Assembly (NCBI GenBank): GCA_964370225.1
Contig: CAYJII010000016.1
Coordinates: forward strand, 1 to 52,138
DNA length: 52,138 nucleotides
Direction of reading: 5' to 3'
DNA from: CAYJII01 sp964370225
Lineage (GTDB): Bacteria > Bacillota > Clostridia > Oscillospirales > Ruminococcaceae
Under the pieces are notes generated by a model. It had not been told where the DNA came from and searched no databases. It saw nothing but the letters and a program-made list of their open reading frames with translations. Position 1 is the first letter of the stretch. Each line of letters starts with the position of its first letter. Position numbers and translations under genes: made by a program. Shown in pieces: positions 15,674-23,689 of the stretch.

Positions 15674-15701
15674 AGCTTTCAAATTATAAGGAGGTTGGAA
15701 A

Positions 15702-16199
15702 ATGGCTGAAAAAAGGAAAGTCTTGCCTTTTAACGGTACTAAAGAACAGGAAGCAAAACTTTATGCTGTTCTTGAAGAATGTAAGGATGTAAAAGGTGCA
15801 TTAATGCCTGTACTGCAAAAAGCTCAAGATATCTATGGTTACTTACCAATAGAGGTACAAAAAATTATTGCAAAAGGATTAGGAATGTCACTTGAAGAAG
15901 TATACGGAGTAGTTACTTTCTACTCACAATTTACTTTATATCCAAAAGGTAAATTCAATGTTTCTGTATGTCTAGGTACTGCTTGCTACGTTAAAGGTGC
16001 AGGCGACATATTTGACAGATTGGCTCAAAAATTAAATTTAAAAAGCGGAGAATGTACTGAAGATGGTAAATTTTCAATCGAAGCATGTCGTTGTATCGGC
16101 GCGTGTGGACTAGCTCCGGTTTTAACTGTAAACGAAGATGTATACGGTAAAATTACAGTTGATGATGTTGAAGATATTTTAAACAAATACATGGTTTAA
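15702..16199 (+). CDS. hydC: [FeFe]-hydrogenase subunit HydC (NuoE-like, [2Fe-2S])
   Basis: The 165-residue protein is a NuoE/HydC-type subunit with a helical N-terminal part and a thioredoxin-fold [2Fe-2S] domain. The four Cys are at 90, 95, 131 and 135 (CLGTAC and CRCIGAC). In trimeric electron-bifurcating hydrogenases it passes electrons near the flavin subunit. AGGAGG lies nine bases before the ATG. It is the first gene of the operon and follows the Rex-like operator. The ATP-binding protein gene comes next, not HydB, which is the gene order I know from other Clostridia. Confidence 0.93.
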   Translation: MAEKRKVLPFNGTKEQEAKLYAVLEECKDVKGALMPVLQKAQDIYGYLPIEVQKIIAKGLGMSLEEVYGVVTFYSQFTLYPKGKFNVSVCLGTACYVKGAGDIFDRLAQKLNLKSGECTEDGKFSIEACRCIGACGLAPVLTVNEDVYGKITVDDVEDILNKYMV

Positions 16200-16261
16200 A
16201 ATGTCCGAGAGTGATGTGTCAATGATTATGTCACTACATATTTATATAAAGGGGTATTTGC

Positions 16262-16807
16262 ATGCAAGAATTGTCGCTGAATGTACTTGATATCGCACAA
16301 AATTCCATTAGCGCGAAGGCAAGTCTTATCACCATCTCGGTGGATAAGCAGACAGCGCAAAATTACATGAGCATAACTATCGAAGATAACGGAGTTGGTA
16401 TGGATAAAGAGAAACTTTCTCAAGTAGAAAATCCTTTTTTCACCACGAGAACCACACGTGCTGTGGGGCTTGGAATTCCATTTTTTAAAATGTCTGCCGA
16501 AATGACTGGTGGAGAGTTTAAAATATCTAGCGAAGTTGGTGTGGGAACTACTGTAATGACTAAATATGTGCTTGATCATATTGATTTAATGCCACTCGGA
16601 GACATGACGTCAACAATGACTGCTTTAATTTCACTTAATCCTGATATTGACTTTGTATATAATTACAAATTTAATGAAAATGAGTTTGCACTTGATACCC
16701 GTGAGGTTAAGGTGTTGCTTGAAGGGTTTAAGATTAATGAAGTTGAAGTGATTAATTTTATCAAGGAATTTATTGACGAAAATTCTAAACAGATTGAAAA
16801 TATGTAA
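16262..16807 (+). CDS. GHKL ATP-binding protein within the hydrogenase operon
   Basis: This 181-residue protein has an N-terminal GHKL ATPase domain: N box DIAQNSISA with Asn14, G1 box EDNGVGMD, G2 segment VGLGIPFF. A C-terminal part of about 70 residues has no recognised motif. It lacks a dimerisation and phospho-acceptor domain, so it is not a complete histidine kinase. It lies between hydC and the ferredoxin gene. A second, different GHKL protein sits in the divergent cassette. Both likely belong to one regulatory circuit around the hydrogenase. The AAAGGGG site lies before its ATG. Confidence 0.85.
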   Translation: MQELSLNVLDIAQNSISAKASLITISVDKQTAQNYMSITIEDNGVGMDKEKLSQVENPFFTTRTTRAVGLGIPFFKMSAEMTGGEFKISSEVGVGTTVMTKYVLDHIDLMPLGDMTSTMTALISLNPDIDFVYNYKFNENEFALDTREVKVLLEGFKINEVEVINFIKEFIDENSKQIENM

Positions 16808-16823
16808 AGGAAGGTTCACATTA

Positions 16824-17195
16824 ATGAAAAGTTTAGCAGAATTAAAAGCTTTGCGTGAAAAAATGCAAGCGTCGGTTAACGTTCGTGATACCGAAGATAA
16901 TAAAATCAGAATAGTTGTGGGTATGGCAACATGTGGAATTGCTGCTGGTGCAAGACCTGTACTTAACGCTTTTAGCGATGAAGTAGCTAAAAGAAGTTTA
17001 GGCAATGTTTCTGTTACACAAACAGGTTGTATCGGCATTTGCCAATATGAACCAGTTGTGGAAATCCACACTCCAGACGGAGAAAAAACTACTTATATTA
17101 AAATGACAGCTGATAAAGTATCAAGAATTATCGCTGACCATGTTGTTAACGGCAATGTTGTTGACGAATATACTATTGGTAGCTTAAGCAAATAA
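16824..17195 (+). CDS. Thioredoxin-like [2Fe-2S] ferredoxin
   Basis: This 123-residue protein has a thioredoxin-like [2Fe-2S] fold with Cys in MATCGIAAGA and TGCIGICQYEP, four in all. It resembles the N-terminal domain of HydB, so it could be a separate electron carrier or an extra subunit of the hydrogenase. The start at 16824 follows AAGGAAGG. It lies 16 bases after the ATP-binding protein and 83 bases before hydB, on the same transcript. Confidence 0.88.
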   Translation: MKSLAELKALREKMQASVNVRDTEDNKIRIVVGMATCGIAAGARPVLNAFSDEVAKRSLGNVSVTQTGCIGICQYEPVVEIHTPDGEKTTYIKMTADKVSRIIADHVVNGNVVDEYTIGSLSK

Positions 17196-17278
17196 TCCCT
17201 TAGATATTGCAGTTCCGGTGACTGTAATATTATTAATATAAGAAAAATAATAAATTCGCCGGAGAAATGGTGGTTAAT

Positions 17279-19066
17279 ATGTTTCGTTCTCACGTATTAG
17301 TTTGTGGCGGTACCGGTTGTACTTCTTCAGGCAGTGAACAAATTATTTCTACTTTGGAAACAGAAATTGCAAAGCAAGGTCTTGACAAAGAAGTTAAAGT
17401 AATAAGAACAGGATGCTTTGGTCTATGTGCTTTAGGTCCTATTATGATTGTATATCCAGAAGGATGTTTTTACTCTTTAGTAAAAGTTGATGATATCCCT
17501 GAGATTGTTAGTGAACATCTATTAAAAGGTCGTCTAGTTAAACGTCTTTTATATTCCGAAACAGTTGTTGACAACGGAATTAAATCCTTAAACGAAACTG
17601 ATTTTTACAAAAAACAAAATCGTATCGCTTTAAGAAACTGTGGTGTTATCAATCCTGAGAGCATCGATGAGTACATCGGATATAATGGATATGAAGCTTT
17701 AGGAAAAGTTTTAACAGAAATGACTCCTGAAGATGTAATTAACACAATTAAAGACAGTGGTCTTCGTGGCAGAGGCGGCGGAGGATTCCCAACTGGTCTA
17801 AAATGGTCATTTGCAGCAGCTAATGATGCTGACCAAAAATATGTAGCCTGTAATGCGGATGAGGGAGACCCTGGTGCATTCATGGATAGATCTGTACTTG
17901 AGGGTGACCCACACGTACTAATCGAAGCTATGGCTATTGCTGGATACGCAATCGGCGCTACAGAAGGTTATGTTTATATCCGTGCTGAGTATCCAATCGC
18001 GGTTGATCGTTTGCAAATTGCTATCGACCAAGCAAGAGAATATGGCTTACTTGGTAAAAATATTTTCGGCTCAGGCTTTGATTTCGATATGGAATTAAGA
18101 CTTGGTGCTGGAGCTTTCGTTTGTGGTGAAGAGACTGCTCTTATCACTTCTATCGAAGGTAACAGGGGTGAGCCACGTCCAAGACCTCCTTTCCCTGCTG
18201 TTAAAGGTCTATGGGGCAAACCTACTGTTTTAAACAATGTTGAAACTTATGCTAATATCCCAAGAATTATCCTTAATGGTCCTGAGTGGTTTGCTGCTAT
18301 GGGAACTGAGCGTTCAAAAGGAACAAAAGTTTTCGCATTAGGTGGAAAAATAAATAATACAGGGCTTGTTGAAATCCCAATGGGCACTACTTTAAGAACT
18401 GTTATCGACGAAATCGGTGGCGGTATTCCTAATGGAAAACAATTTAAAGCAGCTCAAACTGGTGGTCCTTCAGGCGGATGTATCCCTGCTGAGCATTTTG
18501 ATGTTGAAATCGACTACGATAACTTAATCGAAATCGGTTCAATGATGGGTTCAGGCGGACTTATCGTAATGGACGAAGATACTTGTATGGTTGACATCGC
18601 TAAATTCTTCCTAGAATTTACTGTTGATGAGTCATGCGGTAAATGTACTCCATGTCGTATCGGTACAAAACGTCTATATGAAATGCTAGATAAAATTTCT
18701 ATGGGTACTGCTACTTTGGAAGATATCGATAAATTAGAAGAACTGTGCTACCACATTAAAAGCAATTCATTATGTGGTCTTGGACAAACTGCTCCAAACC
18801 CAGTTTTATCTACATTAAAATTCTTTAGAAAAGAATACGAATCCCACATCGTGGATAAAGTTTGTCCTGCTGGCGTTTGTAAAGGATTAGTTACATACAA
18901 TGTAATCGCTGACAAATGTAAAGGTTGTACTATTTGTGCAAGAGTTTGCCCAGTAAATGCAATCGAAGGATCAGTTAAAAATCCACATGTCATTGATAAA
19001 AATAAATGTATTAAGTGCGGTGCTTGCGTTGAAAAGTGCAAATTTAATGCAATTGTAAAAAAATAA
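17279..19066 (+). CDS. hydB: [FeFe]-hydrogenase subunit HydB (NuoF-like, NADH-binding)
   Basis: The protein has about 595 residues. It starts with a thioredoxin-like [2Fe-2S] domain (CGGTGC, CFGLCALGP). A NuoF-type flavoprotein core follows with the NADH/FMN loop GRGGGGFPTGLKW and the [4Fe-4S] site SCGKCTPCR. A two-[4Fe-4S] ferredoxin domain is at the C-terminus (CKGCTICARVCP, CIKCGACVEKC). This is the usual architecture of the NADH-oxidising, FMN-carrying subunit of bifurcating hydrogenases. I prefer the ATG at 17279, which has GGTGG five bases before it; the in-frame ATG at 17267 sits only two bases after GGAG. The HydA gene follows 17 bases after its stop. Confidence 0.95.
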   Translation: MFRSHVLVCGGTGCTSSGSEQIISTLETEIAKQGLDKEVKVIRTGCFGLCALGPIMIVYPEGCFYSLVKVDDIPEIVSEHLLKGRLVKRLLYSETVVDNGIKSLNETDFYKKQNRIALRNCGVINPESIDEYIGYNGYEALGKVLTEMTPEDVINTIKDSGLRGRGGGGFPTGLKWSFAAANDADQKYVACNADEGDPGAFMDRSVLEGDPHVLIEAMAIAGYAIGATEGYVYIRAEYPIAVDRLQIAIDQAREYGLLGKNIFGSGFDFDMELRLGAGAFVCGEETALITSIEGNRGEPRPRPPFPAVKGLWGKPTVLNNVETYANIPRIILNGPEWFAAMGTERSKGTKVFALGGKINNTGLVEIPMGTTLRTVIDEIGGGIPNGKQFKAAQTGGPSGGCIPAEHFDVEIDYDNLIEIGSMMGSGGLIVMDEDTCMVDIAKFFLEFTVDESCGKCTPCRIGTKRLYEMLDKISMGTATLEDIDKLEELCYHIKSNSLCGLGQTAPNPVLSTLKFFRKEYESHIVDKVCPAGVCKGLVTYNVIADKCKGCTICARVCPVNAIEGSVKNPHVIDKNKCIKCGACVEKCKFNAIVKK

Positions 19067-19083
19067 GATAGGAGAGTACCTAA

Positions 19084-20832
19084 ATGGAAAATGTAAATAT
19101 AAAAATTAACGGTATGCCTATAAGTGTGCCAAAAAATTACACAATTTTGCAAGCAGCACGTGAATTTGGAATCGATATCCCTACTCTTTGTTATTTGAAA
19201 GATATTAACGAGATTGGTGCATGCCGTATTTGTGTTGTTGAAGTTAAAGGCGCTAGAAGCCTTGTAACTGCTTGTGTTCACCCTGTTTCTGAGGGCATGG
19301 AAGTTATGACTCATACTCCTAATGTTCTTAAATCAAGAAAATTAACTCTTGAGCTAATTTTATCTAACCATGACAGAAAATGTCTATCTTGTGTTAGAAG
19401 CGGAAACTGTGAACTTCAAAAACTATGTAAAGAGTTCAAAGTTGACGATGAATGTCGTTTCGAAGGTGAAAACAAACAATATGATTACGACGATTCAGCT
19501 ATGCACATGTACAGAGATAACAATAAATGTATTCTTTGTCGTCGTTGCGTTGCAGTATGTAAACAAAACCAAAAAGTTGCTGTAATCGGCGCTAATAATC
19601 GTGGTTTTGACACTCATATCGGATGTGCTTTTGAAGAAAATCTTGGCGAAACTAGCTGTGTATCTTGCGGACAATGTATCGTTGTTTGCCCTACTGGTGC
19701 TATCGCTGAAAAAGATGATACAGATAAAGTTTGGTCTGCTTTGGCTGATCCAGACAAATATGTTGTTGTACAAACAGCTCCTTCAATCCGTGTAACTTTA
19801 GGCGAAGCATTTGACTACCCAATCGGTACAAATGTTGAAGGACAAATGGTTGCTGCTCTAAGAAGACTTGGTTTTGATAAAGTGTTTGACACTAACTTTG
19901 CAGCTGACCTTACTATAATGGAAGAAGCTAACGAGTTCCTACACAGAGTTACTAATGACGGTGTATTACCTCTTATCACTTCTTGTTCCCCTGGATGGGT
20001 TAAGTTCTGTGAATCACAATATCCTGATTTCATACCTAACCTTTCTTCTTGTAAATCACCACAACAAATGTTTGGTGCTATAACAAAAACTTATTATGCT
20101 CAAAAAATGGGCATCGATCCTAAAAATATTTTCGTTGTTGGTATCATGCCTTGTACAGCGAAAAAATTCGAAGTTGCTAGAGAAGACCAACAAGCAGCTG
20201 GTAAAGGAATTAACGACTGTGATGTTGCTCTAACTACAAGAGAACTTGCTAGAATGATCGACAGAGCTGGCTTAATCTTCAAAAACCTACCTGAAGAAAC
20301 TTTCGACTCACCATTGGGCGAAGCTACTGGTGCTGGCGTTATCTTCGGTGCATCCGGTGGTGTTATGGAAGCTGCTCTAAGAACAGCTGTAGAAAAACTA
20401 ACTGGCGAAGATTTAGCTAAACTTGACTTTGCAGAAGTTCGTGGTATGGAAGGCGTTAAAGAAGCTTCATACAACGTTAACGGATTAGAAGTTAAACTTG
20501 CAATCGCTTCTGGCTTAAGCAACGCTAGTGCATTACTTGACAAAGTTAAATCTGGTGAATCTACTTACCACTTTATCGAAATCATGGGATGCCCAGGTGG
20601 TTGTATCAACGGCGGTGGACAACCTGTTCAACCTGCAAGTGTTAGAAACTTCATTGACCTAAAATCTATCAGAGCTAAAACTCTATATGATATGGACGCT
20701 TCAATGCCATTGAGAAAATCTCATACAAACCCATCTATCATTACTCTATACAATGATTTCTTAGGCGAACCAGGCAGCCACAAAGCTCATGATATCCTAC
20801 ATACTACATATGTAAGAAGAAGCTTATTCTAA
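19084..20832 (+). CDS. hydA: [FeFe]-hydrogenase catalytic subunit HydA
   Basis: The 582-residue protein makes H2 using electrons from NADH and ferredoxin. In order it has an N-terminal [2Fe-2S] domain (CYLKDINEIGACRIC), a His-Cys3 [4Fe-4S] region (HDRKCLSCVRSGNCELQ), two [4Fe-4S] sites (CILCRRCVAVC, CVSCGQCIVVCP) and the H-cluster domain. The H-cluster loops are TSCSPGW (299-305), MPCTAKK (Cys357) and MGCPGGC (Cys503, Cys507). The Ser at 302 stands where Clostridium pasteurianum enzyme I has a second Cys. I recall such Ser variants in multi-subunit hydrogenases and do not read it as inactivation. It is the last gene of the operon. The HydEFG maturases are not in the window. Confidence 0.96.
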   Translation: MENVNIKINGMPISVPKNYTILQAAREFGIDIPTLCYLKDINEIGACRICVVEVKGARSLVTACVHPVSEGMEVMTHTPNVLKSRKLTLELILSNHDRKCLSCVRSGNCELQKLCKEFKVDDECRFEGENKQYDYDDSAMHMYRDNNKCILCRRCVAVCKQNQKVAVIGANNRGFDTHIGCAFEENLGETSCVSCGQCIVVCPTGAIAEKDDTDKVWSALADPDKYVVVQTAPSIRVTLGEAFDYPIGTNVEGQMVAALRRLGFDKVFDTNFAADLTIMEEANEFLHRVTNDGVLPLITSCSPGWVKFCESQYPDFIPNLSSCKSPQQMFGAITKTYYAQKMGIDPKNIFVVGIMPCTAKKFEVAREDQQAAGKGINDCDVALTTRELARMIDRAGLIFKNLPEETFDSPLGEATGAGVIFGASGGVMEAALRTAVEKLTGEDLAKLDFAEVRGMEGVKEASYNVNGLEVKLAIASGLSNASALLDKVKSGESTYHFIEIMGCPGGCINGGGQPVQPASVRNFIDLKSIRAKTLYDMDASMPLRKSHTNPSIITLYNDFLGEPGSHKAHDILHTTYVRRSLF

Positions 20833-20842
20833 GAATAAAATT

Positions 20843-20882
20843 AAAAGCTGTTGCAGTTTTAAACTGCAACAGCTTTTTTATG
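20843..20882. terminator. Bidirectional terminator after hydA
   Basis: A perfect 17-bp stem (20843-20859 with 20861-20877) ends in T-runs on both strands. It closes the hydrogenase operon and also the convergent small unknown gene. Confidence 0.92.
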
Positions 20883-20891
20883 TGGAAAACT

Positions 20892-21353
20892 TTATACTAG
20901 AAGCTGAATTTGTGAGTTATACATTTGAGATGCACTGTTTATTTCTCGCATATTCTCATACTTTTTTATAACTTTTTCAGCTTCAATTGGATTTTCCTTT
21001 TTCTTACCCATATTCTCTGCAATCGCAAAAAGCGCAGGCTTATTTTCAAGCAGATAGCGTCTATCCCTAGTAGAAACTAGTTTCCCAGACACCATGTTGT
21101 TATAGATTTTGCGGCATTTCCCTTCAAGCAAGAGATACGCTTTTTGCCTTTCCATGCTCACCTTTTGCGTTTGTGCAAAGCGCTTTACATCCTCGATAGC
21201 TTTAAGCGCCCCGAGGTCATTACTACTAAGTGTCGTCTTCTCCACCGAGTCCTCTGACCTAATATTTGAAGCTGCAACTTCTGTTTCATTTGCGCTAACG
21301 CTATAGCTTTGCAGATTTGTAGGATACGCCGACGTAATATTATTCACCGTCAT
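20892..21353 (-). CDS. Conserved-looking small protein of unknown function
   Basis: I do not recognise this 153-residue protein. It has no signal peptide or membrane segment. The N-terminal third is Ser/Thr/Asn-rich and probably disordered. The rest is charged and helical (ALKAIEDVKRFAQTQKVSMERQKAYLLLEGKCRKIYNNMV and a Lys/Glu-rich tail). The start at 21353 has GGAGGTG eight bases before it; the open frame extends upstream to 21431 without a ribosome site. It follows enolase by 137 bases on the same strand, with a TATAAT between (about 21413), and ends in the terminator shared with hydA. A coding gene is likely from the strong ribosome site. Confidence 0.7.
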   Translation of the reverse strand: MTVNNITSAYPTNLQSYSVSANETEVAASNIRSEDSVEKTTLSSNDLGALKAIEDVKRFAQTQKVSMERQKAYLLLEGKCRKIYNNMVSGKLVSTRDRRYLLENKPALFAIAENMGKKKENPIEAEKVIKKYENMREINSASQMYNSQIQLLV

Positions 21354-21490
21354 CAAAATTGCACCTCCATAAAAATTCTTATCTATATTTATATCGGTCG
21401 CATGTAATAATAAATTATAGGCTATATCCACAAATTTCCGAACAGTATTTTGTCGTAAATGTGTAAGTCTTTTAAATAATTAATCAAAAG

Positions 21491-22783
21491 CTATACATTA
21501 TAAAAGCAGTTAGCTCCTTGATATTCGGCTATTTCGCCCAAATTGTCTTCAATACGGATTAACTGGTTGTACTTAGCAATACGGTCAGTACGACTCATTG
21601 AACCTGTTTTAATTTGTCCCGCATTCAAACCTACTGCAATATCAGCAATTGTAGCATCTTCAGTTTCGCCTGATCTATGTGAAACTACGCAAGTATAACC
21701 CGCTTTTTTAGCCATTTCTATAGCATCAAAAGTTTCAGTTAGCGTACCGATTTGGTTAACTTTGATTAGAATTGAGTTAGCGATTCCCTTTGCAATACCC
21801 TCTTCTAAAATTTTAGGATTAGTAACAAATAAATCATCGCCAACTAATTGAATTTTATCGCCGAGACGGTCCGTTAATTTTTTCCAACCATCCCAATCGC
21901 TTTCACCAATTCCGTCCTCAATTGATACAATCGGGTATTTTATGCACCATGAAGCATACATATCAATCATTTCTTCAGTAGTTTTTGAGCCATGCCCTGA
22001 TTTGTTTAAATCGTACATACCAGTCTTTCTGTTGTGGAATTCAGAAGCAGCGACATCCAGTGCGATACAAATATCACTCCCAGGAACATATCCAGCTAAC
22101 TCAATAGCTTCAACGATAAGCTCAAGCGGTTCTTCGTTTCCTCCGTTACAGCTAGGAGCAAACCCACCCTCGTCACCTACATTAGTATTATAACCTTTTT
22201 TCTTTAACACCTCACGTAATTTGTGGAAGGTTTCAGCACCCATTCTTAGTGCGTCTTTAATAGATTTTGCGCCAATTGGCATAATCATAAACTCTTGGAA
22301 GTCAACTGTCGAATCCGCATGAGAACCACCGTTAATGACATTCATCATCGGAACAGGTAAAGTTTTGCCATTAAATCCTCCAAAGTATTGGTATAGTGGC
22401 ATACCATAATAATCTGCCGCAGCATGAGCGCAAGCTATAGATACCCCTAAGATTGCGTTTGCACCCAGTTTTGATTTAAAATCTGTCCCGTCAAGATCTA
22501 ACATAGCTTTGTCCACAGCATTTTGGTTGGTAGCATCCAATCCCTTCACAACAGTTGCGATGATTTCGTTGACATTATTAACCGCTTTAACAACACCTTT
22601 TCCAAGATAACGACTACTGTCGCCATCTCTCAGCTCCAGCGCTTCCCTTTCGCCCGTGGATGCACCTGACGGTACAATAGCACGCCCAAACGCGCCACAT
22701 TCAGTAGTCACCTCAACTTCTATAGTAGGATTTCCTCGCGAGTCAATGACTTCTCGCGCATAAACTTTTTTAATAATTGACAT
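21491..22783 (-). CDS. eno: Enolase
   Basis: It converts 2-phosphoglycerate to phosphoenolpyruvate in glycolysis. The 430-residue protein is complete and typical: AREVIDSRGNPTIEVEV at the start, SGASTGEREALELRD, the metal-binding SIEDGIGESDWDGW and GDDLFVTNPK, and SHRSGETEDATIADIAV near the end. AGAGAGGAG lies nine bases before the ATG, behind an extended -10 promoter (TGTTATAAT). It stands alone or with the small gene downstream. Confidence 0.98.
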   Translation of the reverse strand: MSIIKKVYAREVIDSRGNPTIEVEVTTECGAFGRAIVPSGASTGEREALELRDGDSSRYLGKGVVKAVNNVNEIIATVVKGLDATNQNAVDKAMLDLDGTDFKSKLGANAILGVSIACAHAAADYYGMPLYQYFGGFNGKTLPVPMMNVINGGSHADSTVDFQEFMIMPIGAKSIKDALRMGAETFHKLREVLKKKGYNTNVGDEGGFAPSCNGGNEEPLELIVEAIELAGYVPGSDICIALDVAASEFHNRKTGMYDLNKSGHGSKTTEEMIDMYASWCIKYPIVSIEDGIGESDWDGWKKLTDRLGDKIQLVGDDLFVTNPKILEEGIAKGIANSILIKVNQIGTLTETFDAIEMAKKAGYTCVVSHRSGETEDATIADIAVGLNAGQIKTGSMSRTDRIAKYNQLIRIEDNLGEIAEYQGANCFYNV

Positions 22784-22911
22784 TATTACAACTCCTCTCT
22801 ACTTCTATTTTGAGCAAAATTATAACATAAATACAAAAATACTTAATACAAATCTATTTTAAACTTATTTTGTGCATTCTCAGTGAGTATATGATTTCTC
22901 CGTCATTGCGC

Positions 22912-22963
22912 TTGACAATAATAATGAACATATGTATACTTATAATTAGTAAACATATGTTCA
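22912..22963 (+). promoter_or_regulatory. Promoter and TetR-type operator of the ABC exporter operon
   Basis: TTGACA (22912-22917), 17 bp and TATACT (22935-22940) form the promoter. An inverted repeat with 11-bp arms (TGAACATATGT at 22925-22935 and ACATATGTTCA at 22953-22963) covers the -10 box and start site. The TetR-family gene at the end of the same operon is the likely repressor. Confidence 0.78.
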
Positions 22964-22985
22964 TTTATAATTTTTTGGAGGGAAT

Positions 22986-23687
22986 ATGAGTTATATAAAT
23001 TTTAAAAATGTTAAAAAAACTTACCATGTTGGAGAGGTGGATATCAAAGCTTTGGACGGGGTTGATTTCAGCATTGAAAAAGGCGAATTCGTGATAATTG
23101 CAGGCGCTTCTGGCGCTGGTAAAAGCACGATTCTCAATATTTTAGGTGGTATGGATATCGCTACTTCGGGTGATATCACAGTAGACAATAAAAAAATACA
23201 TGCTACATCCGACAAGGAACTAACTGATTATAGACGGTATGACATCGGCTTTGTGTTCCAGTTTTACAATTTGGTGCAAAATTTAACAGCGATAGAAAAT
23301 GTAGAACTAGCAACACAAATTTCAAAAAATCCGTTTGATGTAAACGATATTTTGGATCAAGTTGGCTTAAGCGAACGAAAAAATAATTTCCCATCACAAC
23401 TATCAGGTGGAGAGCAACAACGTGTGGCGATAGCTCGAGCTCTAGCGAAAAATCCTAAACTGCTACTTTGCGACGAACCTACAGGTGCGCTTGACTACGA
23501 AACGAGCAAGCAAATACTTTCACTGCTACTAGATTGCTGCAAAAAATTCAATATGACTGTGGTGCTAATCACCCACAATCTGTCACTTTGCCCACTTGGG
23601 GACAAGGTAATTAAAGTGAAAAACGGGAAAATATCTTCTGTTCAAGTAAATGATAGCCCTAAAACCGTTGAAGAGATTGAGTGGTAA
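22986..23687 (+). CDS. ABC transporter ATPase, MacB/LolD type
   Basis: This 233-residue ATPase has Walker A GASGAGKST (40-48), signature LSGGEQQRVAIARA (139-152) and Walker B LLLCDEPTGALD with Asp163 and Glu164, then a switch His (ITHN). The DEPTGALD form is that of ATPases working with FtsX-type permeases. TTGGAGGG lies before the ATG. It powers the permease encoded next. Such pairs export lipids, peptides or antimicrobial compounds or act mechanically at the envelope; the cargo is unknown. Confidence 0.95.
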   Translation: MSYINFKNVKKTYHVGEVDIKALDGVDFSIEKGEFVIIAGASGAGKSTILNILGGMDIATSGDITVDNKKIHATSDKELTDYRRYDIGFVFQFYNLVQNLTAIENVELATQISKNPFDVNDILDQVGLSERKNNFPSQLSGGEQQRVAIARALAKNPKLLLCDEPTGALDYETSKQILSLLLDCCKKFNMTVVLITHNLSLCPLGDKVIKVKNGKISSVQVNDSPKTVEEIEW

Positions 23688-23689
23688 TT

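Noticed and set aside
15390..15701. Extra small genes in the divergent hydrogenase promoter region
   Set aside because: No open frame with a ribosome site; the stretch is explained by two promoters, the Rex-like box and the leader hairpin.
19084..20832. HydA as inactive because of TSCSP
   Set aside because: All other cluster motifs are intact, the operon is complete, and Ser at this place is, as far as I recall, frequent in this subgroup; kept only as a point to check.
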